Source: CAIRYW01 sp964555825 (GTDB lineage: Bacteria; Patescibacteriota; Minisyncoccia; Phycocordibacterales; CAIRYW01). From it: a DNA stretch of 11,310 nucleotides. This document shows positions 5,834-11,310 of this stretch, one piece after another; the stretch's first letter is position 1, and every line of letters starts with the position of its first letter. The DNA is taken from assembly GCA_964555825.1 (NCBI GenBank), contig CAZKTY010000029.1, positions 1-11,310 of the forward strand. Reading direction: 5' to 3'. Both the position numbers and the translations under genes were made by a program. The notes under the pieces were generated by a model. It made no database searches. It had not been told where the DNA came from and saw nothing but the letters and a program-made list of their open reading frames with translations.

Positions 5834-6484
5834 CTAATCAGAAGATGGTCTTATTTTGTTCTTTATCATTGTAAAAATTCCTATGGTTATGATAAGAAAA
5901 ATTTGAATGGCAATATTGACCAATATCAAACTAAGAGCAATAACACATATATCTGCAAAGAAATAAGATCTAACAAATAATAGAAGAAGAACTACAAGCC
6001 AGATATTTTTTAGATCTTGTATAGATGGTCCGATCATTGCTCCAATATTAATAAAAATAAAGATCATCACCCAACTTTGCCATTTTAGTATTTGGATCTG
6101 GGATAAGATCCTTAAAGGTTCAAAAAGAGTATTTTTCCAATCATTTGCAATTGGGGCTAATGTGAAATAGTTTCCAAGAATATAATGATTTACAAGAAAA
6201 AGAAAGAACAGTCCACCATATATAGGAGCAGAAGATACGAGGAACATTCCGATCAAAGGTAGTTTTGGTTTGCTGTGGGTAACATGCGGTTGTTCAGAAA
6301 ATACTTGGAAATCGTAGATCTGTGCTCCAGTTAAAAGACAAAGGATCGCATGAGAGCTTTCATGCACAAGAGCTCCTACATAATATAGAAAGTGAGTTAT
6401 TTTATAATTCAAAAAACGCCAGTTCAGCCAATTGCTTATATATCCAAAAAAAACGACAAGAATGATAGCGAGTCCGAAGTTCAT
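5834..6484 (-). CDS. M50-like integral membrane metalloprotease (HESSH)
   Basis: This 216-residue hydrophobic protein has membrane segments near 5-22, 33-53, 78-103, 135-155, 161-178 and 181-207. HESSH at 41-45 (in YVGALVHESSHAILCLLTG) is an HExxH zinc motif inside a membrane helix, as in site-2 proteases of family M50. The segment GPSIQDLKN (152-160) offers Asp157 as a possible third zinc ligand, where M50 enzymes have an LDG-type Asp. Such enzymes cut transmembrane regulators or anchored proteins. No PDZ domain is present, and the protein is shorter than RseP/SpoIVFB types, closer to the compact M50B-like group. The substrate is unknown. The stop precedes the DUF218 ATG by 66 bases. A TATTAT box (minus, 6501-6496) lies 11 bases before the ATG. 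Confidence 0.75.
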   Translation of the reverse strand: MNFGLAIILVVFFGYISNWLNWRFLNYKITHFLYYVGALVHESSHAILCLLTGAQIYDFQVFSEQPHVTHSKPKLPLIGMFLVSSAPIYGGLFFLFLVNHYILGNYFTLAPIANDWKNTLFEPLRILSQIQILKWQSWVMIFIFINIGAMIGPSIQDLKNIWLVVLLLLFVRSYFFADICVIALSLILVNIAIQIFLIITIGIFTMIKNKIRPSSD

Positions 6485-6525
6485 AAGTAGTCCACATAAT
6501 AGCTTAGGTGGTTGTATAAAAAAAG

Positions 6526-6534
6526 TGATATAAT
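6526..6534 (+). promoter_or_regulatory. Extended -10 promoter upstream of the GH130 genes
   Basis: TGATATAAT is a perfect extended -10, identical to those at 2770-2778 (minus) and 10575-10583 (plus). The start point would be near 6541, only about 8 bases before the hairpin at 6549-6581. No good -35 is seen. Confidence 0.55.
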
Positions 6535-6548
6535 ATTAAGCAACATTT

Positions 6549-6587
6549 AGGTGCCTGATATCCTTACGGTGTCAAGTGTCTTTTTTT
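6549..6587 (+). terminator. Leader hairpin with T7 tract ahead of the GH130 operon (attenuator-like)
   Basis: Arms 6549-6563 and 6568-6581 pair around a TTAC loop. As plus-strand RNA 13 of 14 right-arm bases can pair, four of them as G-U, with one mismatch and one bulged U. The minus-strand RNA would have A-C clashes at the G-U positions. Seven T (6581-6587) follow, so it looks like an intrinsic terminator just after a promoter and 72 bases before the GH130 start. It could be an attenuator, or a decayed REP-like palindrome of the GGTGCCTGACACC type. Confidence 0.5.
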
Positions 6588-6597
6588 GTTAGAGTAC

Positions 6598-6659
6598 ATG
6601 CGAAATTATTTTACGGTGATTTTGCAATGACCCTTCAATTATTATTTTATAAAATATAA
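6598..6659 (+). other. Two overlapping mini-ORFs coupled to the GH130 start
   Basis: ATG at 6598 opens a 10-codon frame (MRNYFTVILQ) ending in TGA at 6628-6630. That stop overlaps a second ATG at 6627 (ATGA), which opens MTLQLLFYKI and ends in TAA at 6657-6659. This second stop shares one base with the GH130 ATG (TAATG). The chain could be a translated leader, but short frames like this arise by chance. Confidence 0.25.
6648..6653 (+). promoter_or_regulatory. -10-like box for a possible leaderless GH130 transcript
   Basis: TATAAA ends 5 bases before the ATG at 6659, the same geometry as at 5774-5779 and 10547-10555. It is an alternative to the upstream promoter at 6526-6534. AT-rich sequence makes chance matches likely. 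Confidence 0.35.
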
Positions 6660-7741
6660 TGAAGCGAGAAAAAAAAACGAGTATAGTGAAAAAGGTTGTT
6701 AAGAGTTTGATTACAAGACAATCTCTAAAGCCTTCTGGAATAAAAAAGAAAACAATAATTAAAAAGTTTTCTAAAAATCCTATAATCTCGCCAAAACCAG
6801 ATAATAATTGGGAGTCATGGCAGACCTTTAATCCTGGAGTGGTATTACTTGATGGTAAGGTTCATCTTCTTTACCGTGCTATCGGTGAGGATGGTGTCTC
6901 AAGACTTGGTTATGCAGTTTCAAATGATGGTTTTGTCATTGATGAGAGAAGTTCTTCTCCTGTTTATGAGCAATCAAGTGATCAACCTTTTAATATATAT
7001 TCTTTTTTTTCCGGTGGAAGTTTTAGCGGAGTAGAGGACCCTCGTCTCGTTCGTATGGAAGGAGAAGATAATCTTTATATGACATACACTGCCTGTGATG
7101 GAGGTTTGCGTGTCGGTCTTACATCAATAAGCGTTTCAGATTTTTTGAATAAAAAATGGAATTGGAAAGAACAGAGTCTTATCTCTCCACCTGATGAGGT
7201 TCACAAGAACTGGCTTATTTTTCCTGAAAAGATAAATGGTAAGTATGCAATTCTTCATAGTCTTAAACCAGATATTCAAATAGAGTACAGAGATAGTCTG
7301 GAATTTGAAGATGACTCTTTCATTAAAAGTTTTCATGGTGGAGGTCCTCGAAAGAGTGGTTGGGATAAATGGATCAGAGGTGCAGGAGCTCCTCCTATTA
7401 AGACTAAAGATGGATGGTTGGTCTTTTATCATGCGATGGATGATGATTGGAGTAAATATAAGGTTGGAGCTATGTTGCTTGATCTGAAAGATCCAAGAAA
7501 GGTCATTGCTCGTGCTAAGGAGCCTATCTTGTACCCTTCAGAAGATTATGAGAACAACGGTTATAAATCCGGTGTTGTTTATGTTTCTGGGGCAGTTGTA
7601 AAAGACGGCAATCTTCTGATTTATTATGGCTGTTCAGATTGTCATGTCGGTGTGGCTTATTCAAACTTGGATGAATTTTTAGAAGAGTTGAAGAAAGGGG
7701 ATAGTCCAAAACTTAAATTAAAAACATTAAAAAGAAAATAA
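6659..7741 (+). CDS. GH130 family beta-mannoside phosphorylase/hydrolase, single domain
   Basis: This 360-residue protein has a five-bladed-propeller GH130 domain at about 37-345. Landmarks are KNPIISP (39-45), WESWQTFNPG (51-60), VHLLYRA (68-74), GVEDPR with the expected catalytic acid Asp127, IFPEKI (187-192), GAGAPPIKTKDGW (241-253) with FYH (His258), KVIARAKEPIL and YYGCSD (322-327). GH130 enzymes phosphorolyse beta-1,4- or beta-1,2-mannosides (some hydrolyse them), releasing mannose-1-phosphate in the phosphorylase case. Linkage and mode cannot be assigned by eye. There is no signal peptide, so it is cytoplasmic. The first 36 residues are an odd basic extension with 14 Lys/Arg and no alternative ATG; TTG at 6707 is possible. 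It is 15 bases upstream of the fused GH130 gene. Confidence 0.9.
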   Translation: MKREKKTSIVKKVVKSLITRQSLKPSGIKKKTIIKKFSKNPIISPKPDNNWESWQTFNPGVVLLDGKVHLLYRAIGEDGVSRLGYAVSNDGFVIDERSSSPVYEQSSDQPFNIYSFFSGGSFSGVEDPRLVRMEGEDNLYMTYTACDGGLRVGLTSISVSDFLNKKWNWKEQSLISPPDEVHKNWLIFPEKINGKYAILHSLKPDIQIEYRDSLEFEDDSFIKSFHGGGPRKSGWDKWIRGAGAPPIKTKDGWLVFYHAMDDDWSKYKVGAMLLDLKDPRKVIARAKEPILYPSEDYENNGYKSGVVYVSGAVVKDGNLLIYYGCSDCHVGVAYSNLDEFLEELKKGDSPKLKLKTLKRK

Positions 7742-7756
7742 TATGTCAAAAAAAGT

Positions 7757-9679
7757 ATGTTAGTTGAACGCTCGGATGAAAATCCAATACTAAAACCAAA
7801 AAAAGAACATTCATGGGAAGCAGAGGCAACTTTTAATGGTTGCCCTATTAAAATTTCAAATAGGATATACCTTATCTATCGTGCAGTATCTTTAACCCAT
7901 TACTATAATCTTGCTCAAAGAAAGATACAGATCTCGAATATTGGAATAGCAGAAAGTAAAGATGGGGTAAATTTTTCTGATAGAAGACTTTTCATTACTC
8001 CGGAATATGATTGGGAAAAATTTGGATGTGAAGACCCTAGGGCTACAAAACTTGATGGCAAATATTATATTTTCTATACAGCTCTTTCTGAATATCCGTT
8101 CAGAAAAGAGGGAATAAAGGTTGGAGTTGCTATAAGTAAAGATCTAAAGAAAATTGATGAGAAACATCTTGTCACACCTTTCAATGCTAAAGCGATGGCT
8201 CTTTTTCCAGAAAAAATAGGAGGAAAAATGTGGGCTGTGTTAACTCCTAATACTGACAATCCTCCTGCTAGGATCTGTTTAGCTTCTTTTGATAAAGAGG
8301 AAGATATGTGGAATGAGAATTCTTGGAAGAAATGGTACAAAAATATCGAAAAGAATTCTTTGCCTCTTCTTCGTAATCCCAATGATCAAGTTGAGGTTGG
8401 AGCTGCTCCAATAAAGACTAAAGAGGGATGGCTCTTGATATATTCATATATAAGAAATTACTTTTCACCAAATCGTCTTTTTACGTTCGAGGCAGTTTTG
8501 CTTGATCTGGAAAATCCTTCAAAGATCATAGCTAGAACGGATGTACCCCTCCTAGTTCCTGAAGAATATTATGAAAAGAAAGGTACTGTTGAGAATGTGA
8601 TCTTTCCATCAGGTGCTTTTTTGGAAAATAACAAGGTCCATTTATATTATGGATCTGCAGACACGACTTGTTCAATGGCTTTGATCGATCTCCCTGCTTT
8701 GCTTAAAAAACTTTTGAAAAGGAATGAAGGAAAGATAATAAGGCTTTTGAGATCAAAAGAAAATCCTATTATTTTGCCTATCAAAGAACATTCATGGGAA
8801 TCCAGAGCAACTTTTAATCCCGCAGCTTTTTGTCTGAAAGGGAAAGTTCATATTGTTTATCGAGCTATGTCTGAGGATAATACATCTGTTTTTGGGTATG
8901 CAACAAGTAAGGATGGTATTCATGTTGATTATCGTTCTGATATACCTATCTACAACCCAAGAGAATCTTTTGAACAGAAGCTTGTTCCTAACGGAAATTC
9001 TGGATGTGAAGACCCTAGGATCACTAAGATCAAAGATAGGATCTATATGTGTTATACAGCTTTTGATGGGAAGAATCCTCCAAGAGTTGCCTTCACTTGG
9101 ATAAAAGAAAAAGATTTCCTGGAACAAAAATGGAATTGGTCAAAACCTGTCTTGATCACACCTCCAAATATAGATGATAAGGACGCTTGTGTTTTTCCTG
9201 AAAAGATAAAAGGGAAATATCTTATAATTCATCGTAGTGGAAATGACATTAATTCAGCTTTTGTAAAAGATCTTGATTTTGATGGTAAGACTTGGATCGA
9301 GGAATATATATGGATAGAACCTAGAGTTGGAATGTGGGATAGTAAGAAAGTTGGTATTGCTGCTCCACCTATAAAGACAAAGGACGGATGGATACTCTTC
9401 TATCATGGAGTTTCTGACGAGGATGGTTTTTATAGATTAGGAGTTTGCCTTCTAGATCTAAAGGATCCAATGAAAGTTATTGCTCGATTTGATGAACCTA
9501 TTTTTGAACCAGAGACAAAATACGAATTGGAAGGACAGATACCAAATGTGGTCTTTCCTTGTGGGATCGTTAAGGACGAAGGTAAATTCTTCATTTATTA
9601 TGGAGGAGCTGACAGTGTTATTGGAGTGGCTACTGTTGACGAAAATGAGTTACTTAAAAGTTTGAAACTCTATAAATAA
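7757..9679 (+). CDS. Tandem GH130 fusion protein, two complete GH130 domains
   Basis: This 640-residue cytoplasmic protein is made of two GH130 domains joined by a Lys-rich linker (about 316-330). Domain 1 (1-315) has ENPILKP, EHSWEAEATFN, GCEDPR with Asp93, FPEKI (150-154), GAAPIKTKEGW and YYGSAD. Domain 2 (331-640) has ENPIILP, EHSWESRATFN, GCEDPR with Asp419, FPEKI, AAPPIKTKDGW, FYH (His550) and YYGGAD. Each domain is near the usual 300-350 residue size of a whole enzyme, so this is a duplication-fusion, not one large enzyme. Domain 1 replaces the histidine of FYH with Ser230 (IYS), so its activity may differ. Domain 2 resembles the upstream single-domain gene more closely at these motifs. 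The start lies 15 bases after the upstream stop with no ribosome site, so coupling or re-initiation is likely. Confidence 0.9.
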   Translation: MLVERSDENPILKPKKEHSWEAEATFNGCPIKISNRIYLIYRAVSLTHYYNLAQRKIQISNIGIAESKDGVNFSDRRLFITPEYDWEKFGCEDPRATKLDGKYYIFYTALSEYPFRKEGIKVGVAISKDLKKIDEKHLVTPFNAKAMALFPEKIGGKMWAVLTPNTDNPPARICLASFDKEEDMWNENSWKKWYKNIEKNSLPLLRNPNDQVEVGAAPIKTKEGWLLIYSYIRNYFSPNRLFTFEAVLLDLENPSKIIARTDVPLLVPEEYYEKKGTVENVIFPSGAFLENNKVHLYYGSADTTCSMALIDLPALLKKLLKRNEGKIIRLLRSKENPIILPIKEHSWESRATFNPAAFCLKGKVHIVYRAMSEDNTSVFGYATSKDGIHVDYRSDIPIYNPRESFEQKLVPNGNSGCEDPRITKIKDRIYMCYTAFDGKNPPRVAFTWIKEKDFLEQKWNWSKPVLITPPNIDDKDACVFPEKIKGKYLIIHRSGNDINSAFVKDLDFDGKTWIEEYIWIEPRVGMWDSKKVGIAAPPIKTKDGWILFYHGVSDEDGFYRLGVCLLDLKDPMKVIARFDEPIFEPETKYELEGQIPNVVFPCGIVKDEGKFFIYYGGADSVIGVATVDENELLKSLKLYK

Positions 9680-9697
9680 GTGTTCTATTCAGCGAAA

Positions 9698-10540
9698 TTA
9701 AAGCTGTTCCTTAAGCCACTTTCTTATGATAGTTGCTGTTGAGAGTGGACTTTCTAAAACGACTAGATGTCCTGCATTTTTCATTACAAACATCTCTGAA
9801 TGAATGATATTGTTCGATAGTTCTTTTACTGAGACGAGAGGTGCTATTTCATCCTTATCACCGGCAATGACCAATGTATTTGTTTTGATCTTTTTTGCCT
9901 CAGGGATCAGACTTTGACGATAGAATTCTTCAAATATGCCTATTGTTGTATCTGGATCGATAAGTTCGTAGTTCATTCTATCTTTTGCAATAAGTTTGTT
10001 TCGTCTGATCGGGCTTGATGTTTTAAATGTGATAATATGGGCCAATCCTTGATAAATTCTATTCGAAAGCCACATTTTTTGGAGATTCTTTGGAAGAATT
10101 TCTGCGAGTTTATATTCAATAGAGGCACTTCTTGCGATCAGTCCTTCAACATTCACAACTGGAGTGATCAAGATCATGTTCTCTAGTTTTTTGGGATAAA
10201 GTTCACTGAAGACCAAACTTAATCTTGATCCAAATGAATGTCCAATAAGGATAATTTGGTCAAGTGACAGCTCATCTAAAAAATCATGAAGCCATTTTGC
10301 GTAATTTTTTAAATCGGGATCATTAAGGAGAGGTTCTGACCTTCCGCATCCAGGAAGATCGGGAATGACCAATCTGTATTCACTTAATCCGTTTGCAAGA
10401 TCGACAAGTCCGCCGTGACTTCCAGGAAATCCATGAAGGAATACAATAGTTTTTCTTTTATTATTGTTTTTTTGCCAGTAAAGGACCTTTTTACCATCTA
10501 TCGATGTTGCCTTTTTTTCGAATCTATTTTTATTTCTCAT
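9698..10540 (-). CDS. Alpha/beta-fold hydrolase
   Basis: This 280-residue protein has a full alpha/beta hydrolase core. HGFPGS (36-41) gives the oxyanion loop, DLPGCGRSE (61-69) follows, GHSFGS (100-105) carries nucleophile Ser102, GDKDEIAP (227-234) acid Asp230, and NAGHLV (255-260) His258. A cap of about 65 residues lies between roughly 133 and 210. There is no signal peptide. The family covers esterases, lipases, epoxide hydrolases and C-C hydrolases, and the substrate is not readable. The gene converges on the GH130 fusion with an 18-base gap and no visible terminator. The minus strand has TGATATGAT ending 6 bases before the ATG, pointing to a leaderless transcript divergent from the second DedA gene. 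Confidence 0.88.
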   Translation of the reverse strand: MRNKNRFEKKATSIDGKKVLYWQKNNNKRKTIVFLHGFPGSHGGLVDLANGLSEYRLVIPDLPGCGRSEPLLNDPDLKNYAKWLHDFLDELSLDQIILIGHSFGSRLSLVFSELYPKKLENMILITPVVNVEGLIARSASIEYKLAEILPKNLQKMWLSNRIYQGLAHIITFKTSSPIRRNKLIAKDRMNYELIDPDTTIGIFEEFYRQSLIPEAKKIKTNTLVIAGDKDEIAPLVSVKELSNNIIHSEMFVMKNAGHLVVLESPLSTATIIRKWLKEQL

Positions 10541-10546
10541 GTTTCA

Positions 10547-10555
10547 ATCATATCA
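10547..10555 (-). promoter_or_regulatory. Extended -10 promoter giving a leaderless alpha/beta-hydrolase mRNA
   Basis: The minus strand reads TGATATGAT, followed by 6 bases (TGAAAC) and then ATG at 10540. Transcription would start at or next to the start codon. It is arranged back to back with the plus-strand box at 10575-10583. Confidence 0.55.
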
Positions 10556-10574
10556 GAAAAGCCAAAATTTATGA

Positions 10575-10583
10575 TGATATAAT
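10575..10583 (+). promoter_or_regulatory. Extended -10 promoter for the second DedA gene
   Basis: TGATATAAT, a perfect extended -10, ends 8 bases before ATG 10592. The predicted start point (about 10590) lies downstream of the in-frame TTG at 10586, so the ATG is the better start. Confidence 0.55.
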
Positions 10584-10591
10584 TATTGTTC

Positions 10592-11182
10592 ATGTTTTCT
10601 TCTTCAATCTTCTATCTGATACTTAAATATAGATACCTTATACTTTTTCCAATACTTGTGATCGAAGGACCGATTGCAACTTTAATATCTGGTTTCCTAT
10701 CTACTCCAGATCTTCATATATTTAATATTTTTTTCTTATATTTTTTTGTGATCTTTGCAGATATATGTGGAGATAATATGTACTATTGGATCGGTCGGCT
10801 GACTGGGAAAAAAGTCTTGGAAAAATTCAAGATATGGAGAAAAAAAGAAATAGATTATGAATTGGCTCTTAAGGATTATTTTGACAAAAAGGGTGGTGTT
10901 ACTATCGTTCTCGGAAAGATCAGTCATGGACTTGGTTGGCCTTCGATGGTCGCAGCCGGAGGAGCAAAGATGTCATATCCTAGATTTAATCTTTACTGCA
11001 CACTTACTAGTATATTTAAATCAGCTGTCCTCTTATTGATCGGATATTATTATGGAAAAGCTTATATGAGTATGGTCGAATATATTGGAGGGTTAGGAGC
11101 TTTGATCTCAACTTTTTTGATTTTTATAATAATCCTGTTTTTCTTTAAAAAATATAGTTTTCTCAAGAAAATTAATTTATGA
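10592..11182 (+). CDS. DedA/VTT-domain integral membrane protein (second copy)
   Basis: A 196-residue DedA-like protein counted from ATG 10592; an in-frame TTG at 10586 would add two residues. Hydrophobic spans lie at about 5-33, 44-58, 128-155 and 163-187, with a basic tail (KKYSFLKKINL). Family landmarks: EGPIATLISGFLS with the acidic residue at about position 25, ADICGDNMYYWIGRLTG (57-73), and the second-half loop GKISHGLGWPSMVAAGGAKMSYPRF (about 107-131), where many DedA proteins have an R-x-x-P-x-x-R motif. DedA proteins act as lipid scramblases or flippases; the cargo here is unknown. It differs clearly from the DedA at 1691-2311, which lacks the early Glu, so they are separate paralogues. 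It is divergent from the alpha/beta hydrolase, with back-to-back promoter boxes. Confidence 0.85.
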   Translation: MFSSSIFYLILKYRYLILFPILVIEGPIATLISGFLSTPDLHIFNIFFLYFFVIFADICGDNMYYWIGRLTGKKVLEKFKIWRKKEIDYELALKDYFDKKGGVTIVLGKISHGLGWPSMVAAGGAKMSYPRFNLYCTLTSIFKSAVLLLIGYYYGKAYMSMVEYIGGLGALISTFLIFIIILFFFKKYSFLKKINL

Positions 11183-11192
11183 TCAGTTGTAC

Positions 11193-11235
11193 AAAAAAAG
11201 ACCTATCTTTGGATAATGTCCAAAGATAGGTCTTT
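11193..11235 (-). terminator. Rho-independent terminator, perfect 17-bp stem
   Basis: Arms 11197-11213 and 11219-11235 are exact reverse complements around TAATG. The T-tract (T7) follows on the minus strand, so it primarily ends the minus-strand gene whose stop is at 11260. It may also stop read-through from the DedA gene. Confidence 0.8.
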
Positions 11236-11259
11236 CAATTCACCCACTAAGAAAAAAAA

Positions 11260-11310
11260 CTATTTGTTCTTTCTACCAGGTTTATTAGCAAGCATTATCT
11301 TCTTTGCTGC
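11260..11310 (-). CDS. 3' end of an unidentified minus-strand gene
   Basis: The last 16 codons and a TAG stop are visible (AAKKIMLANKPGRKNK). The very basic Lys/Arg-rich tail, followed after about 24 bases by a strong minus-strand terminator, supports a real gene end. Such tails occur in ribosomal or nucleic-acid-binding proteins, but 16 residues are too few to name a family. Confidence 0.5.
   Translation of the reverse strand, partial: AAKKIMLANKPGRKNK

Noticed and set aside
6655..6660. Perfect TATAAT overlapping the GH130 ATG
   Set aside because: A transcript from it would start inside the gene, after the start codon, and no suitable later start exists nearby; likely AT-rich coincidence.
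7743..7763. Six-codon frame (MSKKVC) between the two GH130 genes
   Set aside because: Probably chance; it contains an A7 run that could hint at a lost in-frame start for the fusion gene, but the fold begins normally at ATG 7757.
10586..10591. TTG as the start of the second DedA gene
   Set aside because: It adds only two residues and lies upstream of the transcription start predicted from the extended -10 at 10575-10583; ATG 10592 fits better.
1..11310. CRISPR array, tRNA, insertion sequence or phage/defence genes
   Set aside because: I looked for regularly spaced repeats, cloverleaf-like arms, transposase motifs and defence domains on both strands and saw none.
1..11310. Recoded UGA (Gly or Trp), as in some CPR lineages
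   Set aside because: Coding regions use TGG for Trp, no in-frame TGA is needed inside any gene, and the DedA gene at 10592 ends cleanly at TGA.

Overview
The window looks like chromosomal DNA of a low-GC (roughly one-third G+C) member of the Candidate Phyla Radiation (Patescibacteria), probably from the Parcubacteria side. This is inferred from gene content: a DUF5679 zinc-ribbon miniprotein, a DUF5666 repeat protein, a divergent purH, many short membrane-anchored hypotheticals, tight spacing and almost no Shine-Dalgarno sequences. No rRNA or marker protein is present to fix the taxon. The standard genetic code fits: TGG is used for Trp and TGA for a stop.

Layout. (1) 1-2803, minus strand: an apparent operon read right to left, made of a TTG-started single-pass membrane protein, a DedA/VTT membrane protein, a TagD-like nucleotidyltransferase and a 3'-truncated, divergent purH. 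An extended -10 promoter lies near 2775. (2) 2804-4545, minus strand: a near-consensus sigma70 promoter at 4517-4545 drives a 59-residue zinc-ribbon gene, whose stop codon abuts a membrane-anchored protein with a DxDxDG motif. An exported DUF5666 two-repeat protein follows and ends at a 20-bp-stem terminator. (3) 4558-5194: an orphan 69-residue minus-strand gene with its own terminator, then a plus-strand DUF5679 gene and a 25-bp-stem bidirectional terminator. (4) 5249-6484, minus strand: a DUF218 (YdcF/ElyC-like) protein with a probable frameshifted C-terminus, and an M50-like integral membrane metalloprotease (HESSH). (5) 6485-9679, plus strand: a structured leader, a one-domain GH130 gene and a two-domain GH130 fusion. 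(6) 9698-11310: a minus-strand alpha/beta hydrolase, divergent from a second DedA protein, then a terminator and the 3' tip of another minus-strand gene.

Function. The metabolic centrepiece is the pair of cytoplasmic GH130 proteins, three catalytic domains in all. The family phosphorolyses or hydrolyses beta-mannosides, so the locus suggests intracellular turnover of a mannose-containing glycan. No transporter or signal peptide is visible. The left operon mixes membrane and envelope functions with purine synthesis. Several genes have a -10 box 5-8 bases before the start codon, so leaderless translation is probably common. No tRNA, rRNA, CRISPR array, insertion sequence or phage gene was recognised.
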